Origin: Lachnospiraceae bacterium
Lineage (GTDB): Bacteria; Bacillota; Clostridia; Lachnospirales; Lachnospiraceae
Assembly: GCA_017461685.1 (NCBI GenBank)
Contig: JAFTXF010000160.1
Location: 1-11,212 of the forward strand
Direction of reading: 5' to 3'
DNA length: 11,212 nucleotides
Below, in pieces: positions 1 to 6,195 of this stretch. The translations under genes and the position numbers were made by a program. Below the pieces are notes generated by a model. The model did not search any database. It had not been told where the DNA came from and saw nothing but the letters and a program-made list of their open reading frames with translations. The number at the start of each line of letters is the position of its first letter. Position 1 is the stretch's first letter.

Positions 1-118
1 ATTATACAGATTTCCCCATATAACACTACGTACTCCGATAAAATCATTCATTTTCGGAATTAAAGAGCCTAACAGGTTAATCAATAAATCTAAACTTACA
101 AAAGATGTTATTATCCCT
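1..118. other. Region downstream of the TIR-Sel1 gene, no gene seen
   Basis: This short AT-rich stretch follows the stop codon of the last minus-strand gene. I see no coding frame. There is an imperfect hairpin at about 34-58 (TCCGATAAAAT against ATTTTCGGA, with a two-base bulge), but no T-run follows it on the minus strand, so I do not call a terminator. Confidence 0.5.
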
Positions 119-1711
119 TCAACATCCCTTAATCTTCTCAATCTTTTCCTGCATAATCAACCCATCATAAAATCCATGCTCATAGGCCCTTCCGTACATT
201 TCATAAGCCTTATTCATATCTGCTTCGCAGCCACGGCCCCAGAACAGGAGATTTCCAAGGATAAATTCCCCTTCTCCCAACCCGCGGGATGCTGCTATTT
301 CCGCGCACTCGTATGCACGCTGATAGTTTTGACATTCCGGCTGCTGATACATGCATGCCAGTTCTAATGCAGCCCAGGAATTACTCTTTTCTTTTGCCAT
401 TTCAAAATATAAAATTGCTTTGTTATAATCTTTGGTGACATGTCCGCCCTTATACATAAACCCAAGTACATATTGTGCTTCTGCATGTCCGCTGTCCGCC
501 GCCATTTTTAAATATTTTTCTGCATTGCGGAAGTTCTTGCGAAATCGGCCGTTTGGTCTAAAGCAGAGAAGTCCATATTCATATGCAGCGTTGATATGAT
601 TGCTGTCCGCCGCTTCCCGGAAATAATATGCCGCTTGCACCGGATCCGGCTGTGGCGGATCATAAATCACTCCATCCCGGTATAATTGACCTATATTGTA
701 CTGGGCCTCCGGGGATAATACCGTCATAGAATCATAAACTTCCATTGCCTCAGCATATTTGCCATGCTTTGTCAGAAATTCGGCCAACATCCTGAGCATA
801 ACATCATCATTTTGATTGGTGTTATTTGCATAAAAATCTACAATCTTATTATAATCATACTCACATCCAATACCGTTTCTCATCATAAACACCTGATTGG
901 ATGCTGAATATGGACTCTTTGGTGCTGCTTTCACGTGATACTCGTAGGATTTTTCATAAGACTGCGGTTCCCCCGGCATAGCACCGAGATAGTATAATCG
1001 GGCAATAATATTGTCGGCGTGATATCGTAATTCATGGTCAGATTCAGATACTTTTTTTAACCAGTGAACTGCCTTATCATAGTCCCATCCGGATACGCTT
1101 CCGCTCTCATCTGTGGCGCCATAATAATACAGCAGCCCCACTTCGTACATAGCTCGTACATCACCATCCTTTGCAGCCTGCAGCAATTCATTCAAATCTT
1201 CTTTTAAACTGTACCTTTCGTTATTGTTAAATGAATCTTTATAACGCTCCTTTCCATCCTGCTTGGCAAGCAGTGCTCCTGTCAGTTCCGAAAATGGTGA
1301 TTTTAAATACTGTTCCGGGAATCGAATCGCATCTATGTATGGCAAAAAGTTCAAATCTGACGGCAACTCGTCCGCACTGGCAGGCATATCCACACCTTCC
1401 AGCAAAATCGGAATAATGTGCTTCTGATTTTTCCAGGCAGTCAGGAGTTCTTCTTTTACCCAATCTATTTCCGCACTTTCAATTTTTAATTTGTCCAGAC
1501 ATCCCTTGGACATAACCAATACAAAATCTTTGCACTGGACAATGGCATTTTTCAGTCTCTCCGGAAAGCTATGGGAACGTCCTTCGTTGGAATTAAAATA
1601 TACGCTGTAGCCTCTGTCCTCCAGGTCTTTGCACAAACGGTTGGCAAACTGATTACCGCTGCCGTCATTTCTATAAGAAATAAAAATATCCTTTTTCATT
1701 TGAATATCCAT
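119..1711 (-). CDS. TIR-domain protein with C-terminal Sel1-like repeats
   Basis: This 530-residue protein begins with a TIR domain (about residues 6-150). Visible features are the box-1 motif DIFISYR (8-14), the helix/strand segment around PERLKNAI..FVLVMSK (50-69), and WVKEEL (84-89). E88 lies four residues after W84, where NAD-cleaving TIR domains carry their catalytic glutamate. From about residue 182 to the C-terminus it is built of Sel1/TPR-like helical repeats, with blocks such as AEAQYVLGFMYKGG and AAYYFREAADSNH. There is no signal peptide or membrane segment, so it is probably cytoplasmic. Bacterial TIR proteins are known as NADases or as adaptors in defence and signalling; which applies here is inference. 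The start at 1711 is supported by GGAGG at 1719-1723, seven bases upstream; an in-frame ATG four codons later is less well placed. It is the last gene of the run, and before insertion E1 it would have started 27 nt after the glycosyltransferase stop. Confidence 0.85.
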   Translation of the reverse strand: MDIQMKKDIFISYRNDGSGNQFANRLCKDLEDRGYSVYFNSNEGRSHSFPERLKNAIVQCKDFVLVMSKGCLDKLKIESAEIDWVKEELLTAWKNQKHIIPILLEGVDMPASADELPSDLNFLPYIDAIRFPEQYLKSPFSELTGALLAKQDGKERYKDSFNNNERYSLKEDLNELLQAAKDGDVRAMYEVGLLYYYGATDESGSVSGWDYDKAVHWLKKVSESDHELRYHADNIIARLYYLGAMPGEPQSYEKSYEYHVKAAPKSPYSASNQVFMMRNGIGCEYDYNKIVDFYANNTNQNDDVMLRMLAEFLTKHGKYAEAMEVYDSMTVLSPEAQYNIGQLYRDGVIYDPPQPDPVQAAYYFREAADSNHINAAYEYGLLCFRPNGRFRKNFRNAEKYLKMAADSGHAEAQYVLGFMYKGGHVTKDYNKAILYFEMAKEKSNSWAALELACMYQQPECQNYQRAYECAEIAASRGLGEGEFILGNLLFWGRGCEADMNKAYEMYGRAYEHGFYDGLIMQEKIEKIKGC

Positions 1712-1738
1712 CGTTTTTCCTCCGCCAGTTTTTGGGGA

Positions 1739-1774
1739 TTATTTATCCTCTTTACTGCCTTTCTCTTTTTGTGC
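1739..1774 (-). pseudogene. Severed 3' end of the glycosyltransferase gene (11 codons plus stop)
   Basis: Reading the minus strand out of the left flanking repeat (1775-1785) gives the same ..IKE codons that end the present glycosyltransferase. They continue in the same frame through 11 codons (AQKEKGSKEDK) to a TAA at 1739-1741. If E1 and one copy of the 11-bp duplication are removed, this segment joins the glycosyltransferase frame exactly. I infer that it is the original C-terminal tail, cut off by the insertion. The tail is charged and lysine-rich, so its loss may be harmless. Confidence 0.75.
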
Positions 1775-1785
1775 TTCCTTTATCT
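1775..1785. repeat. Direct repeat flanking element E1, left copy (target-site duplication)
   Basis: TTCCTTTATCT, identical over all 11 bases to 2033-2043. The two copies abut the element ends exactly, as a duplication made by transposition would. Confidence 0.85.
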
Positions 1786-1789
1786 TAGC

Positions 1790-1835
1790 CGTTTGCGAAA
1801 CTCTGTGGCAGCCGGCGGAAGTGATATATATTCCG
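1790..1835 (+). repeat. E1 left inverted arm
   Basis: 46 bases, perfectly complementary in reverse to 1983-2028. The outer part (TTTGCGAAACT) is shared with E2, while the inner part (AGCCGGCGGAAGTGATATAT) is largely specific to E1. Confidence 0.95.
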
Positions 1836-1982
1836 TCTCAGGGACGCTCCCGCTCCGTGAAAAGCTGCAGCAGTACTAAGCTCAGACTGCGGTTGCCACC
1901 TTGCTTCACCTACGAACCTGCCACTGGCAGCTTCTTCGGATGCATGGCAGCTAAGGACCGGCGCTTTTCAAGGCCCTTCTAT

Positions 1983-2028
1983 CGGAATATATATCACTTC
2001 CGCCGGCTGCCACAGAGTTTCGCAAACG
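1983..2028 (-). repeat. E1 right inverted arm
   Basis: Perfect reverse complement of 1790-1835. Its outer end lies just past the stop codon of the glycosyltransferase on the minus strand. Confidence 0.95.
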
Positions 2029-2029
2029 T

Positions 2030-3937
2030 CTATTCCTTTATCTGCATAATCACATTGGAGCTTTGCCGTAATCGCAAGCTGGAAGTCCGATCCTCGGCAT
2101 AGACTTCCACACGGTACTTACCGGCTGTTATCTGCTTCACTGGCAATTTCACATGGAAGCCTGCCAGTCCCACATTTATCTGGTCCGGCATGTTGCGCTC
2201 CAAATCGTTTCTCCGCATAGGTTTTAACGGGACGGCATAGGTTTTCTCCTCGCCCCGCAGTATCAAGGTATAGGTAAACTGACTATTATCACTGCCCACC
2301 ACAAAGCTGTAACCGGCTACATGAATGTCCTCCGGTGACTCTTGATAGAGTTGTTCCACCTCTACCTTCAGGCATGGATTTAATTTCACATGCTCCGGCT
2401 TCTGTGGGAAATATTTCTTCTCTGTTGCTCTGTCTATTTTCCATAAACAGCTGCTCTGTCCACTACCGGAAATCTCCTGCACCAGCGGCAGGCCATCTTC
2501 ATAGGCCGGTCGAATGGCTGTATCCAAAAAAGCATGGCACAGTCCGTAGCCCGTTTTTGTATTATACGGATAGAACGGGTCAAAGGATACCTGTTCCGGA
2601 TGCATTTCATAAAGCTTACTGCGCTCCCGCAAAAGTCGACTGCGTTTTTCTTCGGTATTGTCCTGGCCACGGCTGATAGATTCATGATGCAGCAAATATT
2701 GATTGCAGCAAATTACATTGTAATACCCCTGCTCCATGGCTTTGAAGCACAGCTCTACGTCATTAAAAGCTACCGGCAGTTCCTCGGACATACCGCCCAG
2801 CTTTTCAAATAAATCTTTTCGCATCATGAGGCAAGCCCCGGTTACAGCACTGACATTGTGCACACCGCGGTTGCGTCTGTCATAATAAATCTCTCCATCT
2901 GCGGCAAACTGCAGCTTGTGCACCGGTCCCATAGGCAGATTGACAATGCCGGCATGCTGAATACGCTTGCCGTCCGGATACAAAAGCTTCATGCCTACCG
3001 CACCTGTGTAAGGCTTCATAGCCTCCGCCAGCATATCAGTAAGCCAGCCCGCTTCTACCGCCTCGATGTCATCATTTAAAAATAATAAATATGCACCTTT
3101 GGCCTGAGCCGCTCCCATGTTACACATTTTAGAAAAATGGAAGTCCATTGGCTCGTAAATATAGCGGCAATTTATTCTGCCATCGGTGGCCTGTGTTATT
3201 TTCTGACACAGGAAAGTCACCATGGCTTTATTTTGCTTACAGGAACCATTATCCACAAGAATAACTTCTAAAGGAATATCCCCCGTAGTTTTCTCCAAAG
3301 ATTCCAGACACTTCTGCAGGATTTCCGGGTGGTCCTTGGACGGAATAATCACAGATATCCCTTTCTGCTTTGCTTCTGCCACGGTCTCCTCTCCGGATGT
3401 CTCAAAAAAGCCTATACCCGGTCTTTTATTTAACTTTACAAAGCCGGTTGGCGCTTCTGTAAGTAATCCCCTGACGTGAATAACTGCTTCGCAACCTGCC
3501 GGTTCAGAGCAATATACTGTCTCAGTGCAATATGCTGATTTGGCGCATTTTGCACCGTTTTGTGCATATTCACCTGCTTTTCTCTGTTTTTTCGCGCTCT
3601 CTATCACTTGCTTCAAACCGGCGCGCCTGCTGGTATGCTCCCAATCAACTGTAACGTATAAATCCTCCCGAATAAATACAGCCTCGCCCAGATAATCCTC
3701 GTAATCCCAACGATTAGGGCTGAAATCAGGCAAAAAGACAGGCCCCTGCGCCTCACCGGCTGCAGGCTCCTGCCGTACATAATCTGCATACAAAATAGCT
3801 GCATGGGCATACTCTTCGCTCATGTGAAAAACAGGCTGTGCCGCCCTCCACTGCTCGAAAGAATAATTCTGCGCAGCAAGCTCTTTCTGATATTCTTTTA
3901 TACACTGTTGTCTCTTAATGGCAGAAAAAATCCCCAT
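2030..3937 (-). CDS. GT2-family glycosyltransferase, C-terminus trimmed by element E1
   Basis: This protein of 635 residues (from the ATG at 3937) transfers a sugar from an activated donor onto a glycan, probably the exported surface polysaccharide. The GT2 domain spans about 193-430: ISVIIPSKDHPEIL opens the nucleotide-binding fold, LFLNDDIEA carries the metal-binding acidic pair (D289, D290), and FNDVELCFKA (391-400) with LLHHESISRG (415-424) match the acceptor side and C-terminal end of the fold. A low-complexity segment (about 115-152) precedes it. A beta-rich C-terminal domain (about 514-635) is probably an accessory binding module. The frame stays open to 4003, but those extra codons would come from element E2, and AAGGAGG at 3942-3948 marks 3937 as the start. 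The TAG stop lies inside E1; the original gene was probably 11 codons longer. The sugar specificity cannot be read from the sequence; rhamnose is a guess from rfbA/rfbC nearby. Confidence 0.88.
   Translation of the reverse strand: MGIFSAIKRQQCIKEYQKELAAQNYSFEQWRAAQPVFHMSEEYAHAAILYADYVRQEPAAGEAQGPVFLPDFSPNRWDYEDYLGEAVFIREDLYVTVDWEHTSRRAGLKQVIESAKKQRKAGEYAQNGAKCAKSAYCTETVYCSEPAGCEAVIHVRGLLTEAPTGFVKLNKRPGIGFFETSGEETVAEAKQKGISVIIPSKDHPEILQKCLESLEKTTGDIPLEVILVDNGSCKQNKAMVTFLCQKITQATDGRINCRYIYEPMDFHFSKMCNMGAAQAKGAYLLFLNDDIEAVEAGWLTDMLAEAMKPYTGAVGMKLLYPDGKRIQHAGIVNLPMGPVHKLQFAADGEIYYDRRNRGVHNVSAVTGACLMMRKDLFEKLGGMSEELPVAFNDVELCFKAMEQGYYNVICCNQYLLHHESISRGQDNTEEKRSRLLRERSKLYEMHPEQVSFDPFYPYNTKTGYGLCHAFLDTAIRPAYEDGLPLVQEISGSGQSSCLWKIDRATEKKYFPQKPEHVKLNPCLKVEVEQLYQESPEDIHVAGYSFVVGSDNSQFTYTLILRGEEKTYAVPLKPMRRNDLERNMPDQINVGLAGFHVKLPVKQITAGKYRVEVYAEDRTSSLRLRQSSNVIMQIKE
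2033..2043. repeat. Direct repeat flanking element E1, right copy
   Basis: TTCCTTTATCT, identical to 1775-1785. On the minus strand it encodes the last codons (..IKE) of the glycosyltransferase, so this copy is part of the original gene. Confidence 0.85.
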
Positions 3938-3941
3938 GGGC

Positions 3942-3948
3942 CCTCCTT
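3942..3948 (-). promoter_or_regulatory. Ribosome binding site that sets the glycosyltransferase start
   Basis: AAGGAGG on the minus strand, four bases before the ATG at 3937. This excludes the longer frame starting at 4003, whose first codons lie in the inverted arm of E2. Confidence 0.85.
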
Positions 3949-3954
3949 GTATTT

Positions 3955-3964
3955 GTCCTTTATA
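3955..3964. repeat. Direct repeat flanking element E2, left copy
   Basis: GTCCTTTATA, matching 4170-4179 (GTCCGTTATA) at 9 of 10 bases. I read the pair as a target-site duplication that has since acquired one substitution. Confidence 0.7.
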
Positions 3965-3965
3965 C

Positions 3966-4014
3966 AGGCGTTTGCGAAACTTGGTGGCTAACTGCCAGAG
4001 CAATATATGTTCTG
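3966..4014 (+). repeat. E2 inverted arm, low-coordinate side
   Basis: 49 bases, complementary in reverse to 4120-4168 except at two positions. Translating it on the minus strand gives the spurious N-terminal extension of the glycosyltransferase frame. Confidence 0.93.
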
Positions 4015-4119
4015 GCTGAAGGGCCTTGAAATTCGCCAGTCCTTAGCGAAAGAAGGCTGAAAGCCGCACTTGAGCTTAGTACTGCTGCAGAGTTTCATGG
4101 AGCGGGAGCGTCCATGAAG

Positions 4120-4168
4120 CAGAACATATATTGCTCTGGCAGTCAGCCACCAAGTTTCGCAAATGCCT
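4120..4168 (-). repeat. E2 inverted arm, high-coordinate side
   Basis: Partner of 3966-4014, 47 of 49 positions paired. It lies just downstream of the stop codon of the methyltransferase/kinase-like gene. Confidence 0.93.
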
Positions 4169-4169
4169 A

Positions 4170-4179
4170 GTCCGTTATA
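4170..4179. repeat. Direct repeat flanking element E2, right copy
   Basis: GTCCGTTATA, against GTCCTTTATA at 3955-3964. It contains the TAA stop (4175-4177) of the upstream gene, so the insertion duplicated the stop and did not damage the frame. Confidence 0.7.
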
Positions 4180-6178
4180 TAATTCTCTTCATACTCTTCG
4201 TCAAAGTATTCGCCAACTGCAAAGATATTTTGTGAATTTCCAACTGAATCTTCAATTCGTTCCGGCTTAAGTCGCTCTCTGCCAGCTTATCCAGTGGCAC
4301 CGTAAAATTCGGATCTCTGGTGGCAAAGATGTACTCAGCGTAGCTATTCTTGCCTGCCTTACCCTTAAGGCCGTTTACGGTAATCGTTTTGTCCAGAAAT
4401 TCTTCTTTGCCATTCCACCAAAGCCTCTTAATCTGCATCAGACATGGTTCCTCGCAAGGATCAATGCGCACGGCTTTCATACCCGCGGAAATCTTCAAGG
4501 CAAGCTCCATTTCATCATAACGTGTCAAGGCATGTTCTATAAAATAAGACTGTTCTTCCGAAAAGCCTCTGCCGCTGTCCTCGTAAATCTGAACCCGGTT
4601 GTCCTCGGTGCGCAGCTCCAGTGCACGCAGCACCTGCTCTCCGGTGTATCTATCACCGCCCTCTGATGCGCACAGTGCCTCCACCGAAGGCTGCCCGCCT
4701 GTAATTTGCTTCTGATACGCAGTCTCCTTTTCCATCAGGCGCTGTACATCCTTTTTATCCAAATCCAAAATACGGCAAATATCCTCAAACGGAAATGCCT
4801 CATGCTCCAAAGAAAAGCAATACGCCGCACGGAACGCCAGCTCTTCCGCAGTTACTGCCCGGTCTACAGTCCATTCATAATCGATAACCTGCCACCGGTC
4901 ACCATCTATTAAAATATTGCTGAAAATAAAATCGTAATTAGCAAAATTGCCCTTCTTTCCGGAACGCAGTTTATTTAAAAACATATGGAACAAGGTAAAT
5001 ACTGTATCCTCGTCTCCTCGCTGCAAAGCTTCCTGCATAAGCTCTGACAATGCAACTCCTCTTACAAAAGGAAAAGCAATAAATCGTCCATTCCACGTGC
5101 AAGGTACTATGGTAAAGACTTCCTCATCATACTGTTCGCACAATGCAGCATAGGTCTGCTCCATACGCTTTACGTGCTCCAGGCCCTCCGGATGTAACGG
5201 AGTTTTGCGAACCTCTGTAAGAGCCTCCTTGCTCTGCAAACCAGCGCTCATCGTTCTTGTACTCTGCCCTTGCTGTAAACTTTCCCCGTCTTGCAAACCC
5301 TCCGCAGACACTGTTGTATTTGATTCCGGCATCCCACTTTCCTGACAAACCTCTGTCCTGATCTGATATTCCACCGCTCTGTCATTAGAATAGCGAATCA
5401 TCACCTGAGATAGCTTCGGCCCTGTTACCAGCAAGTAATCATTGGCAAATTCCGGAAACATTTCCTCCTTCACAGCACTGTTTAAAGCTTCTGCTTCATC
5501 AAACATTTCCAATCTATCATATGTGAAATTACGTGCCTTCAAATTGCAGTCGCCGGCCTTCGGTAAGTAATCATCACTGTAAATATTTACTGCATAAGCT
5601 CCTTCCGGGTCTGCGTAATATCTGTTAAACTGAAGAATTCCAGCCTGCTTTACCAGCTTTTCCAAACCCTTCAGGCTGTAAAAAGCACTCTTTTTATTTC
5701 CTGCCTGGGCGGATATACTTCGCCTGTCTCCCTTTTGTCCAAGGCCGCTTTTTGCTGACGCATCTGTCATTTCCATGTCGTTAGTCCGACACGCATCTCC
5801 TTCTACTGAAGTAAAATATCGCTGACCGTAGGCAGGCTTGCCCGCCAGATAACTCATGCCGTACTTATTGTGCAAAAGCACCACCAACCGTCCTTCCGGC
5901 TTTAACTTCTTATAAAGCCCGGTAAGCATTTCAGCATTGACCTCCATACCAAGCAGCACAATATAATCCAGACTGCCCTTGCCCGGATTCATGGCTAATT
6001 TCTCAATATGTGCCTCACTCATGACCTGCAGCTGCACCTCTTTGCTGCGCAGCATATCAAGCACCGCGCTTGGCACGGTGGAATGAATCACTACAGACTG
6101 GCCTTTTTCAAAAGGCAGCCACTCTATAATATTAGCCCTTTGTGAACAAGTATCTGCGAATGCTGCTCTGTCAAACAT
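4175..6178 (-). CDS. Methyltransferase-like plus kinase-like polysaccharide protein, WbdD-like layout
   Basis: This 667-residue cytoplasmic protein has three parts. Residues about 15-205 have the outline of a class I SAM methyltransferase (EWLPFEKG, LDYIVLLG, LKPEGRLVVLLHNKYGMSYLAGK, then YSLKGLEKLVKQAG). However, the glycine-rich SAM-binding motif expected near residues 27-40 is absent (VVIHSTVPSAVL), so this half may be inactive. Residues about 330-480 resemble an aminoglycoside-phosphotransferase or LPS-kinase fold: NYDFIFSNILI (414-424) stands in the catalytic-loop position and VIDYEW (431-436) in the metal-binding position. A beta-rich segment (560-635) and a helical tail (636-667) follow. 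Low-complexity inserts occupy about 128-165 and 278-325. Methyltransferase-kinase proteins next to a Wzt-type exporter recall WbdD, which caps O-antigen chains; that role is inferred from layout and neighbours. The start at 6178 has AAAGGAG six bases upstream. Confidence 0.7.
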   Translation of the reverse strand: MFDRAAFADTCSQRANIIEWLPFEKGQSVVIHSTVPSAVLDMLRSKEVQLQVMSEAHIEKLAMNPGKGSLDYIVLLGMEVNAEMLTGLYKKLKPEGRLVVLLHNKYGMSYLAGKPAYGQRYFTSVEGDACRTNDMEMTDASAKSGLGQKGDRRSISAQAGNKKSAFYSLKGLEKLVKQAGILQFNRYYADPEGAYAVNIYSDDYLPKAGDCNLKARNFTYDRLEMFDEAEALNSAVKEEMFPEFANDYLLVTGPKLSQVMIRYSNDRAVEYQIRTEVCQESGMPESNTTVSAEGLQDGESLQQGQSTRTMSAGLQSKEALTEVRKTPLHPEGLEHVKRMEQTYAALCEQYDEEVFTIVPCTWNGRFIAFPFVRGVALSELMQEALQRGDEDTVFTLFHMFLNKLRSGKKGNFANYDFIFSNILIDGDRWQVIDYEWTVDRAVTAEELAFRAAYCFSLEHEAFPFEDICRILDLDKKDVQRLMEKETAYQKQITGGQPSVEALCASEGGDRYTGEQVLRALELRTEDNRVQIYEDSGRGFSEEQSYFIEHALTRYDEMELALKISAGMKAVRIDPCEEPCLMQIKRLWWNGKEEFLDKTITVNGLKGKAGKNSYAEYIFATRDPNFTVPLDKLAESDLSRNELKIQLEIHKISLQLANTLTKSMKRII

Positions 6179-6195
6179 ATGCTTCTCCTTTATAA

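Larger units (their letters stand above)
1786..2032 (+). mobile_element. MITE-like element E1 with long terminal inverted repeats
   Basis: This 247-bp non-coding element runs from TAGCCGTTTGCGAAACTC to ..GAGTTTCGCAAACGTCTA. Its arms 1790-1835 and 1983-2028 are perfect reverse complements over 46 bp; one mismatch (1789/2029) and three further pairs extend them to the ends. The 147-bp core shares three blocks with E2: GGACGCTCCCGCTCC (1842-1856), CTGCAGCAGTACTAAGCTCA (1865-1884), and CTAAGGACCGGCG followed by TTTCAAGGCCCTTC (1951-1979). Relative to E2 the core has about 42 extra bases in its middle, which include a small hairpin, CTGCC/GGCAG. I see no plausible coding frame, so movement would need a transposase in trans. 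It is bounded by an 11-bp direct repeat, and it supplies the TAG stop (2030-2032) of the upstream glycosyltransferase. The strand given is that of the shared core. A structured RNA element is an alternative or additional reading. Confidence 0.85.
3965..4169 (-). mobile_element. MITE-like element E2 with long terminal inverted repeats
   Basis: This 205-bp element is homologous to E1 but inserted in the opposite orientation. Its arms 3966-4014 and 4120-4168 are complementary at 47 of 49 positions; the exceptions are 3970/4164 and 3990/4144, and each of these could form a G-U wobble on one of the two RNA strands. The core shares with E1 (read on the minus strand) GGACGCTCCCGCTCC, CTGCAGCAGTACTAAGCTCA, GCTAAGGAC followed by a pyrimidine and GGCG, and TTTCAAGGCCCTTC. 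Inside the core, TTCATGGA (4094-4101) and TCCATGAA (4111-4118) form an 8-bp stem around the conserved 9-base loop. There is no coding frame. It sits in the short gap between the methyltransferase/kinase-like gene and the glycosyltransferase and leaves both frames intact. Flanking direct repeats support insertion by transposition. Confidence 0.83.

Noticed and set aside
1786..2032. E1 and E2 as simple intrinsic terminators
   Set aside because: There is no T-run after either arm on either strand, and the size, core conservation and flanking duplications fit a mobile element better.
1571..2102. Plus-strand open frames across the E1 region
   Set aside because: They cross the inverted arms and the antisense of known genes, and have no ribosome binding site or recognisable protein pattern.
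3938..4003. N-terminal extension of the glycosyltransferase frame to 4003
   Set aside because: These 22 codons translate part of the E2 inverted arm, and a strong AAGGAGG sits just before the ATG at 3937.
5203..5224. TTTTGCGAACCTCTG resembles the E1 end GTTTGCGAAACTCTG
   Set aside because: It lies inside a coding low-complexity insert, has no partner arm, no core blocks and no flanking duplication; probably chance.
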